From positions 3,549,390 through 3,613,389 of the forward strand of contig NC_092110.1 of NCBI RefSeq assembly GCF_045679555.1: DNA of 64,000 bases, read 5' to 3'. This document shows, piece by piece, positions 24,169 through 37,600 of the stretch. The DNA is from Salvelinus alpinus (taxonomy: Eukaryota; Chordata; Actinopteri; Salmoniformes; Salmonidae). The notes under the pieces were generated by a model, which ran no database searches, was not told the origin of the DNA, and saw only the letters and a list, made by a program, of their open reading frames with translations. Position 1 is the stretch's first letter. Each line of letters starts with the position of its first letter. A program made the translations under genes and the position numbers.

Positions 24169-27100
24169 TTACTCCAGGGCCTCGTTGTCCTCGGTGAAGA
24201 GATCAGCCAGATCAGCCACCATCAGGACTGCAGCCTCCGAGTGCTTCATGGCAGTCGCACTGTGGCTGCTGTGGTGGTATGACAACATTTACAATGTTCA
24301 GAACTAACGGAGTCGCATTGCAACTGTGACTGTGATGTCTGAACAACAATGTTTCAAATCAAAACTAGCTATACGACTGGGGTCACTTAGAAATGTCCTT
24401 GTTTTTGAAAGAAAAGCAAATTTTTTGTCGATTAAAATAACATAAAATTGATCAGAAATACAGTATAGACATTGTTAATGTTGTAAATGACCATTGTAGC
24501 TGGAAACGGCAGATTTTTTTATGGAATATCTACATAGGCGTACAGAGGCCCATTATGAGCAACCATCACTCTTGTGTTCCAACGGCACGTTTGTGTTAGC
24601 TAATCCAAGTTTATAATTTTAAAAGGCTAATTGATCATTAGAAAACTCTTTTGCAATTATGCTGAAAACTGTCTCAACGTCAACATTGAAGAGGCAACTC
24701 CGGGATGCTGGCCTTCTAGGCAGAGTTGCAAAGAAAATGCCATATCTCAGACTGGCCAATAAAAAGAAAATATTAAAATGGGCAAAAGAACACTGGACAG
24801 AGTAGCTCTGCCTAGAAGGCCAGCATCCCGGAGTCGCCTCTTCACTGCTGACGTTGAGACTGGTGTTTTGCGGGTACTATTTAATGAAGCTGCCAGTTGA
24901 GGACTTGTTTCTCAAACTAGACACTCTAATGTACTTGTTCTCTTGCTCAGTTGTGCACCGGGGCCTCCCACTCCTCTTTCTATTCTGGTTAGAACCAGTT
25001 TGCGCTGTTCTGTGATGGGAGTAGTACATAGCGTTGTACGAGATCTTCAGTATCTTGGCAATTTCTCGCACGCAACAGCCTTCATTTCTCAGAACAGGAA
25101 TAGAGTTCCAGAAGACAGAATTTTGTTTCTGGCCATTTTGACCCTGTAATCGAACCCACAAATGCTGATGCTCCAGATACTCAACTAGTGTCAGCGATCA
25201 GCGAACACTGCCTCATTGCCTGTATCCGCTATGGGTGCACGGTCAAACGACCACCCCTCATCACTGTCAAACGCTCCCTAAAACACTTCTGCGAGCAGGC
25301 CTTTCTAATCGACCTGGCCCGTGTATCCTGGAAGGATATCGACCTCATCCCGTCAGTCGAGGATGCCTGGTCATTCTTTAAAAGTAATTTCCTCACCATC
25401 TTAGATAAGCATGCCCCATTCAAAAAATGCAGAACTAAGAACAGATATAGCCCTTGGTTCACTCCAGACCTGACTGCCCTTGACCAGCACAAAAACATCC
25501 TGTGGCGGACTGCAATAGCATCGAATAGTCCCCACGATATGCAACTGTTCAGGAAAGTCAGGAACCAATACATGCAGTCAGTCAGGAAAGCAAAGGCTAG
25601 CTTTTTCAAGCAGAAATTCACATCCTGTAGCTCTAACTCCAAAAAGTTTTGGGACACTGTAAAGTCCATGGAGAACAAGAGCACCTCCTCCCAGCTGCCC
25701 ACTGCACTGAGGCTAGGTAACACGGTCACAACTGATAAATCCATGATAATCGAACATTTCAATAAGCATTTCTCAACAGCTGGCCATGCCTTCCTCCTGG
25801 CTACTCCAACCCCGGCCAACAGCTCCGCCTCTCCCGCAACTACTCGCCCAAGCCTCCGCAGCTTCTCCTTCAGCCAAATCCAGACAGCAGATGTTCTGAA
25901 AGAGCTGCAAAACCTGGACCCGTACAAATCAGCTGGGCTAGACAATCTGGACCCTCTCTTTCTAAAACTATCCGCCGCCATTGTTGCAACTCCAATTACC
26001 ACCCTGTTTAACCTCTCTTTCGCACCGTCTGAGATCCCTAAAGATTGGAAAGCTGCCGCGGTCATCCCCCTCTTCAAAGGGGTGACACCCTAGACCCAAA
26101 CTGTTACAGACCTATATCCATCCTACCCTGCCTATCTAAAGTCTTTGAAAGCCAAGTTAATAAACAGATCACTGACCATTTCGAATCCCACCGTACCTTC
26201 TCCGCTGTGCAATCCGGCTTCCGAGCCGGTCACGGGTGCACCTCAGCCACGCTCAAGGTACTAAACGATATCATAACCGCCATCGATAAAAGACAGTACT
26301 GTGCAGCCGTCTTCATCGACCTGGCCAAGGGTTTCGACTCTGTCAATCACGTATTCTTATCGGCAGACTCAATAGCCTTGGTTTTTCTAATGACTGCTTC
26401 GCCTGGTTCACCAACTACTTTGCAGACAGAGATCAGTGTGTCAAATCGGAGGGCAAGTTGTCCGGACCTCTGGCAGTCTCTATGGGGGTACCACAGGGTT
26501 CAATTCTCGGGCAGACTCTTTTCTCTGTATATATCAATGATGTCGCTCTTGCTGCGGGCGATTCCCTGATCCACCTCTACGCAGACGACACCATTCTGTA
26601 TACTTCTGGCCCTTCCTTGGACACTGTGCTAACTAACCTCCAAACGAGCTTCAATGCCACACAACACTCCTTCCGGGGCCTCCAACTGCTCTTAAACGCT
26701 AGTAAAACCAAATGCATGCTTTTCAACCGTTCGCTGCCCGCACCCGCCTGCCCGACTAGCATCACCACCCTGGACGGTTCCGACCTAGAATATGTGGACA
26801 ACTATAAATACCTAGGTGTCTGGCTAGACTGTAAACTTTAACTCTGGAAGGAGTCCAGACTCATATTAAACATCTCCAATCCAAAATAAAATCTAGAATC
26901 GGCTTTCTATTTCGCAACAAAGCCTCCTTCACTCACTCCGCCAAACTTACCCTAGTAAAACTGACTATCCTACCGATCCTCGACTTCGGCGATGTCATCT
27001 ACAAAATAGCTTCCAACACTCTACTCAGCAAACTGGATGCAGTCTATCACAGTGCCATCCGTTTTGTTACCAAATCACTTTATACCACCCACCACTGCGA

Positions 27101-30100
27101 CCTGTATGCTCTAGTCGGCTGGCCCTCGCTACATATTCGTCGCCAGACCAACTGGCTCCAGGTCATCTATAAGTCTATGCTAGGTAAAGCTCCGCCCTTA
27201 TCTCAGTTCACTGGTCACGATAACAACACCCACCCGTAGCACACGTTCCAGCAGGTATATCTCACTGATCATCCCCAAAGCCAACACCTCATTTGGCCGC
27301 CTTTCCTTCCAGTTCTCTGCTGCCAGTGACTGGAACGAATTGCAAAAATCGCTGAAGTTGGAGACTTTTATTTCCCTCACCAACTTTAAACATCAACTAT
27401 CTGAGCAGCTAACCGATCGCTGCAGCTGTACATAGTCCATCTGTAAATAGCCCACCCAATTTACCTACCTCATCCCCTTACTGTTTTTGTTTCATTTACT
27501 TTTCCACTCTTTTGCACACCAGTATCTCTACTTGTACATCATCATCTGCTCATTTATCACTCCAGTGTTAATCTGCTAAATTGTAATTATTCGCTCCTAT
27601 GGCCTATTTATTGCCTACCTCCTCATGCCTTTTGCACACACTGTATATAGACTTTCTTTTTTCTACTGTGTCATTGACTTGTATATTGTGTTATTGGCTT
27701 GTTTATTGTTTACTCCATGTGTAACTCTGTGTTGTTGTCTGTGTCACACTGCTTTGCTTTATCTTGGCCAGGTCGCAGTTGCAAATGAGAACTTGTTCTC
27801 AACTAGCCTACCTGGTTAAATAAAGGTGAAATATATATATATTTTTAAATAGTCTAAAGAAGGCCAGTTTTATTGCTTCTTTAAATCAGTACAACAGTTT
27901 CCAGCTGTGCTAACATAATTGCAAGCGTTTTCTAATGATCAATTAGCCTTTTAAAATGATAAACTTGGATTAGCTAACACAACGTGCCATTGGAACACAG
28001 GAGGGATGTTTGCTGATAATGGGCCTCTGTACGCCTATGTAGATATTCCATTCAAAATCTGCCGTTTCCAGCTAAAATAGTCATTTACAACATTAACAAT
28101 GTCTACACTGTATTTCTGATCAATTTGATGTTATTTTAATGGACAGAAAAAAATGCTTTTCTTTCAAAAACAAGGACATTTCTAAGTGTCTCCAAACTTT
28201 TGAACGGTAGTCTAATTCTTACAGAAGCTATAGTTACCTAGTTATATTATCATTTAACGATGCAATTTAATCTTTAGATATATATGTTGTCCTATGACTA
28301 TGAAATAGAACATTGACCTCTGTTTTTAGTACAAGAAAAGGCCCTCACCTTTTCTCTGCAGTCTTCAACATAGCCTGCATTCTCTCCTCAATAGTGGACT
28401 TGATGAGGAATCTATGGACATAGGTGGGTCTGGAGGACACAGACATAACATGTTATAAACCGTATAATAAGACATAATGGCCTATACATAATACATAAAT
28501 AATGGCCTAAGTAATAAAGCAAACCCAGTGTTCTCACTTGGTCTGTCCGATGCGGTGCACCCGGCCAATGGCCTGCAGCTCGTGGGCGGGGTTGAGGATG
28601 GGCTCCACCAATAGGACGTGCGTAGCCTCGATGATGTTGAGCCCATTGGAGCCCGTGTGGAGAGGAAGGAGCAGGATGTTGATCTTCTCCTCGTATTTAA
28701 ACGAACACAGATTCTCCTGAAACACCGACGATCAACTCACAGGTTAAAGACACGGAGATGAAGACGTGCAGGGACAGCAAGCAAGAAGGGTGGACTTCAT
28801 AACTGGAGCGAATGTATAGACAGGTTTGAATTTGGAAATGAGAGATGCTGCGACAGCGTGGGGGGGGAAAAAAGCTTCTCAGCGGCAGCTCTCGCTCTAC
28901 AAGTAAAACAAATATCCTTCATTTAGGAGAAAAGCATTGTGCCACTGAGAAGTTGTACAGAAACTATGATTGGAGTGACATGCAACACAAACCTGGAATT
29001 TGTGAATGCCATTGATTTGAGAGAACTCCATGTTGTTGTCAAACAGAGCCTTGGCAATGATGTCCAACACACACTGCCACTGGAGAAGAGGAACACACAC
29101 ATCATCAACAACATCATCCTACTTGTGATGTTTTAAACCGCATGGCCAATAAACGACGGTCACAATAAGTGTGATAATGAGTTGGTTTACTCTGTTACTC
29201 TGTACACCTTGTTTACAAAGCACACGTGCGTTACCGTGGAGAAGACGAGACACTTGGCTCCTGGGTCAGTAAGCTGGATCTTCTTCAGAGTCCTGACCAC
29301 CGCCTCCACCTTGGTAGAGTGGCTTCCCTAAAAGACACAGATACGGGGAAGTTCACTTATTGTCCATATAAACTCAGCAAAAAAGGAACGTCCTCTCACG
29401 TCCTGTCAACTGCGTTTATTTTCAGCAAACTTAACGTGTGTAAATATTTCTATGACCAGAACAAGATTCAACAACTGAGACATAAACTGAATAAGTTCCA
29501 CAGACATGTGACTAACTGAAATGGAATAATGTGTCCCTGAACAGGGGTGGGGGGGGTCAAAATCATAAGTAACAGTCAGTATCTGGTGTGGCCACCAGCT
29601 GCATTAAGTACTGCAGTGCATCTCCTCCTCATGGACTGCACCAGATTTGCCAGTTCTTGCTGTGAGATGTTACCCCACTTTTCCACCAAGGCAGAGAGAT
29701 CCGGGCTCTTCACTGGCCATGGCAGAACACTGACATTCCTGTCTTGCAGGAAATCACGCACAGAACGAGCAGTATGGCTGGTGGCATTGTCATGCTGGAG
29801 GGTCATGTCAGGCCTACAAGCCCTCAGTCCAGCCTCTCTCAGCCTATTGCGGACAGTCTGAGCACTGATGGAGAGATTGTGCGTTCCTGGTGTAACTCGA
29901 GCTGTGGTTGTTGCCATCCTGTACCTGTCCTGCAGGTGTGATGTTCAGATGTACCGATCCTGTGCAGGTGTTGTTACACGTGGTCTGAAACTGCGAGGAC
30001 GATCAGCTGTCTGCCCTGTCTCCCTTTAGCGCTGTCTTAGGCGTCTCACAGTACGGACACTGCAATTTATTGCCCTGGCCACATCTGCAGTCCTCATACC

Positions 30101-31674
30101 TCCTTGCAGCATGCCTAAGGCACGTTCACGCAGATGAGTAGGGATCCTGGGCATCTTTCTTTTGGTGTTTTTCAGAGTCAGTAGAACGGCCTCTTTAGTG
30201 TCCTAAGTTTTCATAACTGTGACCTTAATTGCCTACCGTCTGTACGCTGTTAGTGTCTTAACGACCGTTCCACAGGTGCATGTTCATTATTTGTTTATGG
30301 TTCATTGAACAAGCATGGGAAACAGTGTTTAAACCCTTTCCAATGAAGATCTGTGATGTTATTTGGATTTTTACAAATTATCTTCGAAAGACAGGGTCCC
30401 GAAAAAGGGCCGTTTCTTTTTTTGCTGAGTTTACATGCTCAGCAAAGGTGTGCGTCTGTCTGCATACCTTGACAGGGATGTCTGTCCCCTGGTTGTCTGT
30501 CTGGGTGGTGAAGACATAGGAGATCTCCGCGTGGGACGTGGTCTGTCTGCAGATGGCACACTTGATGGCCCTCCGCCGCGTGCCCGAACCCACGCTGTAC
30601 TGCTCGACGATGATGGCGATGCACTCGTTACAGAAACAGTGACCGCAGGTCAGCACCGCCCACTGGAGCAGAGGGATTCAGAGAGAGACACACACACACA
30701 CACACAAGGCAGGAATCAACCATGAAAAGGTTGAGTATGTATTACACATACACCACATACACATACTTACCGAGCATCACAGTTCAGAACATTTGATACT
30801 TCAAAGAGTGGTAAGATCACAAGGTAGATGGGGGACACAGACACAGATAGAAAAACACTGGTCTAAAGGGGAATCAGATTGATCAGAGTCGTGTTGTAAA
30901 TGGGCAGATTAAAACATGTCTCACCTCCTGACCCAGAGGACGGGCACAGATAGGACACGGCTCTGGATTTAGTCCTCCTGTCGCCTTGTCCTGGGACTGA
31001 AACAACACAACGACACAAACATTTACCTTTAGCTTTGTTTCCTTACAGAATGTAGGACACTTCTTCAAAGATATGGCCCTTGGCCCGGATCCGGACCGTG
31101 AGGGGGTCCAATTTAGCCTGCGGGTGGTTTGAGTAAAAAGACAACAAAAAAATTGTGGGGGAAAGCTAACTCAATACTTTAAAATGACTCAAATCAAATC
31201 GAAACTGTGTAGAAATGATAATGGTCCTACATTTATACAGTTTCTTGACTGTGTCCAGTTCACTAATAACCACCTAAATTAAAGCTAGACAGTCAGGTAG
31301 TATCGGAAATTCTAAAAGCGATAGATAGAGGACTATCTTTTGCAAATTTTGACGGCAAGGAAATTTAACACGTTTTAAGAGCAGCCCTCCGGACCTCTCG
31401 AAGAATGAACGCGGCCCCCGGGGCAAAATGAGTTTGACATCTAAATCAAAGAAGACAAGACAAAACAAATCGACAAAAACAAACCGTTGCTATTATATTT
31501 TAAAAGCATAGGAAGAGAAACTCTGGTATTGACCAGGAACAAAAAATGGTCCGAGGCGAATGGCAGGTGTACCTTTTCTAGATTTGAGAGATAAAGGAAT
31601 TGGCCCAGCTTCTTCTGGAGCTGAGACTTTGCCACTGCTCTATCATTTAACAGTTTCCCCCTGTTCTGATCCAC
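24169..31674 (-). CDS. shprh: SHPRH coding exons 22-29: RING and helicase C-terminal lobe
   Basis: Exons 31573-31674, 30925-30996, 30468-30662, 29235-29327, 28993-29079, 28538-28716, 28349-28429, 24169-24268. The RING ligands are C1474, C1477, C1490, H1492, C1495, C1498, C1519 and C1522, all present. Helicase motif V ([15 protein letters not shown]) and motif VI ([10 protein letters not shown]) are intact. The final exon ends [16 protein letters not shown] and is reached across a 4.1-kb intron full of transposon sequence. Its acceptor is a tandem CAGCAG, so one serine is optional. Phase 2 at both sides supports the join. Confidence 0.93.
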
Positions 31675-34600
31675 CTACACCCAGAAAGAAACACAAAACA
31701 GCAGTTAGTGAAATAGGCACTGAAATAACAGCAGCGCAGTAATATGTCCTTATACAGAGTAAATTGCATTATTTATTTATTTTTTAATTACACTGAATCA
31801 CAGTCTTTCAATATTGAATTATATCTTATGTCATGCATAATATGAGCAAAAAACTAAACAGGTAAAGGATGTAAAATAGAAGTTGAACCAACAGTCCTTC
31901 AACCTGCAGCCCCAGTCCCCACCTCGTCCCCTGGTGTAGCTATCTCACCTCGTGTGGTTCTATGATGTGCAGTACTGGTACTTTGGGTTTGGGTTCATCA
32001 GGCAGCCTCACACGCAGCCTCTCTGTGGCCATTCCCAGCTCATCAATGGCTGACACATTGTTCCTAAGTACCATCCAGTACTCATGCAACACCTGATGAG
32101 AAACACAGGGGGGGATATGCAATATGATTTAGATTAAGCATTTATGAAATACAATAGACTCATAATATACACTGCTCAAAAAAATAAAAGGGAACACTTA
32201 AACAACACAATGTAACTCCAAGTCAATCACACTTCTGTGAAATCAAACTGTCCACTTAGGAAGCAACACTGATTGACAATAAATTTCACATGCTGTTGTG
32301 CAAATGGAATAGACAACAGGTGGAAATTATAGGCAATTAGCAAGACACCCCCAATAAAGGAGTGGTTCTGCAGGTGGTGACCACAGACCACTTCTCAGTT
32401 CCTATGCTTCCTGGCTGATGTTTTGGTCACTTTTGAATGCTGGCGGTGCTTTCACTCTAGTGGTAGCATGAGACGGAGTCTACAACCCACACAAGTGGCT
32501 CAGGTAGTGCAGCTCTTCCAGGATGGCACATCAATGCGAGCTGTGGCAAGAAGGTTTGCTGTGTCTGTCAGCGTAGTGTCCAGAGCATGGAGGTGCTACC
32601 AGGAGACAGGCCAGTACATCAGGAGATGTGGAGGAGGCCGTAGGAGGGCAACAACCAAGCAGCAGGACCGCTACCTCCGCCTTTGTGCAAGAAGGAGCAG
32701 GTGGAGCACTGCCAGAGCCCTGCAAAATGACCTCCAGCAGGCCACAAATGTGCATGTGTCTGCTCAAACGGTCAGAAACAGACTCCATGAGGGTGGTATG
32801 AGGGCCCGACGTCCACAGGTGGGGGTTGTGCTTACAGCCCAACACCGTGCAGGACGTTTGGCATTTGCCAGAGAACACCAAGATTGGCAAATTCGCCACT
32901 GGCGCCCTGTGCTCTTCACAGATGAAAGCAGGTTCACACTGAGCACATGTGACAGACGTGACAGTCTGGAGAAGCCGTGGAGAACGTTCTGCTGCCTGCA
33001 ACATCCTCCAGCATGACCGGTTTGGCGGTGGGTCAGTCATGGTGTGGGGTGGCATTTCTTTGGGGGGCCGCACAGCCCTCCATGGGCTCGCCAGAGGTAG
33101 CCTGACTGCCATTAGGTACCGAGATGAGATCCTCAGACCCCTTGTGAGACCATATGCTGGTGCGGTTGGCCCTGGGTTCCTCCTAATGCAAGACAATGCT
33201 AGACCTCATGTGGCTGGAGTGTGTCAGCAGTTCCTGCAAGAGGAAGGCATTGATGCTATGGACTGGCCCGCCCGTTCCCCAGACCTGAATCCAATTGAGC
33301 ACATCTGGGACATCATGTCTCGCTCCATCCACCAACGCCACGTTGCACCACAGACTGTCCAGGAGTTGGCGGATGCTTTAGTCCAGGTCTGGGAGGAGAT
33401 CCCTCAGGAGACCATCCGCCACCTCATCAGGAGCATGCCCAGGTGTTGTAGGGAGGTCATACAGGCACGTGGAGGCCACACACACTACTGAGCCTCATTT
33501 TGACTTGTTTTAAGGACATTACATCAAAGTTGGATCAGCCTGTAGTGTGGTTTTCCACTTTAATTTTGAGTGTGACTCCAAATCCAGACCTCCATGGGTT
33601 GATAAATTTGATTTCCATTGATAATTTTGGTGTGATTTTGTTGTCAGCACATTCAACTATGTAAAGAAAAAGGTATTTAATAAGAATAGTTCATTCATTC
33701 AGATCTAGGATGTGATATTTTAGTGTTCCCTTAATTCATTTTGAGCAGTGTATATATATATATTTTTTTTACTTGTCATGTGGTAACCTGAATTGCATTT
33801 GTGGAAATATAGGACACTAACTGTGGAAGTAAAGTCTTGAATTGTTCTTAATAGCACAAGTACTATCTAGACCTAATCTATAGTGCATTCAGAAACTATT
33901 CAGACCCCTTGACTTCTTCCACATTTTGTTACGTTAAAGCCTTATTAAAACATTTATGAAATAGTTTTTCCCCCTCATCAATCTACACAAAATACCCCAT
34001 AATGACAAAGCAAAAACAGGTGTTTAAATCTTTTTGCAATTAAAAAAATGTAATCATAAAATATTACATTTACATAAGTATTCAGACCCTTTAATCAGTA
34101 CTTTGTTCAAGCACCTTTGGCAGCAATTACAGCCTCGATTTTTCTTGGGTATGATGCTACACGCCTGTAATTGAGACATTTCTCCCATTCTTCTCTGCAG
34201 ATCCTCTCAAGCTCTGTCAGGTTGGATGGGGAATATTGCTGCACAGCTATTTTCAGGTCCGGGCTCTGGCTGGGCCCCTCAAGAACATTCAGAGACTTGT
34301 CCCGAAGCCACTCTTGCGTTGTCTTGGCCGTGTGCTTAGGCTTGTTGTCCTGTTGGAAGGTGAACCTTCACCTCAGTCTGAGGTCTGGAGCAGGTTTTCA
34401 TCAAGGATCTCTCTGTACTTTGCTCTGTTCATCTTTCCCTCACCCTCGATCCTGACTAGTCTCCCAGTCCCTGCCGCTGAAAAACATCCCCACAGCATGA
34501 TGCTGCCACCACCATGCTTCACCGTAGGGATGGTGTCAGGTTTCCTCCAGACGTGACGCTTGGCATTCAGGCCAAAGAGTTCAATCTTGGTTTCATCAGA

Positions 34601-37600
34601 CCAGAGAATCTTGTTTCTCATGGTCTGAGACCTTTAGGTGCCTTTTGGAAAACTCCAAGCGGGCTGTCATGTGCCTTTTACTGAGGAGTGGCTTCCGTCT
34701 GGCCACTCTACCATAAAGGCCTGATTGGTGGAGTGCTGCAGAGATGGTTGTCCTTCTGGAAGGTTCTCCCATCACCACAGAGGAACTCTGTCAGAGTGAC
34801 CATCGGGTCTTGGTCACCTCCCTGACCAAGGCCCTTCTCCCCCGATTGCTCAGTTTGGCCGGGTGGCCAGCTCTAGGAAGAGTCTTGGTGGTTCCAAACT
34901 TCTTCCATTTAAGAATGATGGAGGCCACTGTGTTCTTGGGGACCTTTAATGCTGCAGAAATTTTTTGCTACCCTTCCCCAGATCGGTGCTTCGACACAAT
35001 CCTGTCTCTGAGCTCTACGGACAATTCCTTCGACCTCATGGCTTGGTTTTTGCTCTGATGTGCACTGTCAACTGTGGGACCTTACATAGACAGGTGTGTG
35101 CCTTTCCTTTGACTTTACCACAGGTGAACTCCAATCAAGTTGTAGAAACATCAAGGATGATCAATGGAAATTTAATGTGGAGTCTCATAGCAAAGGGTCT
35201 GAATACTTATGTAAATAATGTATCTGTTTTTTTATTTGTAATATATTTGCAAACATTTCTAAAAACCTGTTTTCGCTTTGTCATTAAGGGGTATTGTGTG
35301 TAGATAGATGAGGAAAGTGTTGAATTATTTTATTGTTGTTGAGTAAGGCTGTCACATAACAATATTTTGAAAAAGTCAAGGGGTCTGAATACTTTCCAAA
35401 TGTACTGTACACAGACATACAGTAAGTCAGCCAGGATACCTTGTACTCTTTCTTCCAGTTCTCAAAAAGCTCCATGAAGGTATTTCCTTCTTCCACCAGG
35501 TCGTGGTCCATGCGTCGGGCCTTGGAGAAGGAGAGAATGGCCTTCAGGGCCCGCTCTGTCTCGCTGGCAGCCCACAACCCTCTACTGGTGGTGGGGAGAC
35601 GGTCGTCCACCAGCCCCTCCTCATCCTCAATCATCTCCTCAAAGATAGCCGTCTGACCCTTTACCCTGACGGGGGGACATATCAGAGATATAGAGATATA
35701 GGAGAGCAACGAGGTTGGTTCAGATTCGCTCATTTATTGTACATTTATTGTAAATCTGTGTTTCTTTTACTTACGTGTGTGAAAAGAGCTTGGACTCATA
35801 ATCAGTGAAGAGCTCGTCTGCTTTGCAAAACACACAGCTGGAAAGATACAAGAGTCACAAGAGTCAAATTATCATGTATTATTAAAAAAATATATACTTT
35901 GGTTTTTTTTGCATTTGAGGCCTACTTATTGAGTGGCAGGCGGACAGGTCTGAGGTGACAGAGAACAGTCTCCTCTATGACAGCCTCTGATGGTGTGCCT
36001 TCCAGCCTCTTCACCGCGTCCTGCACAGACTTCTGGGACTTCGTCAGATCCTCCATCTGAGTGCTGAGCAGGAACTGCAGGCCACGCCCATCTCGGAACC
36101 TACAGGAGTCATAATGGTTGAGTGCACACATTCACCCTGATGGTCGGGGGTTCAACTCCTGCAGGGATCACCTACATATACCAAAGCTGTACTGTAAGTT
36201 GCTGTAAGTGTCTGCTAAGTGGCATATATTCCAACCGTGTTCATTTCGTCAACAATAACTACAACGAAAACATACTTGTCAACAAGGACTAAAACGGTGA
36301 CAATAGTGATATACCCCCCCCCCAAAAAACAATTAAATCAATTACATATAGTATATAACAATTCCACGTGAGACTAATGGACATTTAATTTGACATGAAG
36401 CTCCTTTTCATCTGTTGAGACTATTTCATGCAATCCTCTCATGGCAGAACTGACATCTTTGAGTTGCGCGGTCTGATTGAGGCTTTATAGCAGGGATAGG
36501 CAACTAGATGGGGGGATTAATAATAATAATTTGTATACTGGAAATTGACCACAACCAAGCCCCAAAAAGATTGCTCTTTTCAAATGCCATCATTTCATAC
36601 CTTGATTACATTGACACACGATAACGTCTCTTTTTAATTTGTGTGAATACACTTTTTTTTTTTTTTATGAATTCCTGGAGATTCTAGTCTTTATTTTTTA
36701 TTGGACCCCCCGCCCCCCCAAAAAATCACTGTTGCGACCCCTGCCTTTTAGCCTATATGGTTAATTATGTCTGACATTGGTTACAATATTAAAAAGAGAA
36801 AATGGTGTTCTCAGCTTTGGGTGCTGGGATCAAAAGGCTATATCCCTGGACGAAAGGAAAAACCTGCAGTCACTGAAATGTTCATGTCTTGTTTTTTAGC
36901 AGCACAGGTCAAAACAAAACGGAGCCTTCGTCAGCGTTTGGAGAACGACAGACATCCACCCATATTTATATAGTAGATGACGTCACATTGTAGTACAGCT
37001 TCCTTCTTTTTCACATTCATTATTTACAGTTATTATTTACATAAATGTTCTATTGTTTTTCACAAGAGCGTCAAAATCTAAATAATAAACAAACCCCCCC
37101 CAAAAAAATATGCCCTTTGCTCACAGGCAGCAACCTAACAGGATTTCTTCATTAAGGCTTCTAAGGACTCTCTGTTTGTAAGGCATGGATATAATATGCC
37201 TCTCTGTAACAGCACTTTCTCTCTATTAGTTATTCTCTTAAGTGGCTGTACAACTTCTAAGCCCTGGAACCTCAGTTGGCACACATCATGTCTTACCGCA
37301 TTACAGTGTCTGGCTACAGGGGCCTTCTCGTCACCAGTCCCAAGACAACGACACGGTTTAAGAGCCCTTTCATCCACCCTGCTCTGAATGCTTCTGTAGA
37401 TACTTTTTGTCGTCTAGTTGACCAGCACGCGTCCTCTCTTTTTGTTCCTGATGAAGTTTAGAATTGCTTATTAGAACCTGTCACTTGGTGAGCGGCAAGC
37501 TTTTACGCTCCCTATCCAAAGACGACAGTGTGGTTATCAAACCTGCAGATAAAGGGGGCGCAACTGTTCTTCAAAAAAAAGGAATCATATAGAAGAGAAA

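Noticed and set aside
24116-24307. 63-codon plus-strand ORF near the ZP/SHPRH spacer
   Set aside because: It is antisense to the last SHPRH exon, which on the minus strand reads the conserved C-terminal tail.
25229-26077. 282-codon ORF on the minus strand
   Set aside because: It is the antisense shadow of the LINE reverse transcriptase on the plus strand, with no recognisable protein motif.
28349-28429. Apparent 2-base frameshift in SHPRH coding exon 28
   Set aside because: It came from a miscounted line while reading. On recount the exon is 81 nt, encodes the expected helicase segment (IEERMQAML) and keeps phase 2 on both sides.
32531-33196. 221-codon ORF on the minus strand
   Set aside because: Antisense to the Tc1 transposase, whose plus-strand frame carries the DDE motifs.
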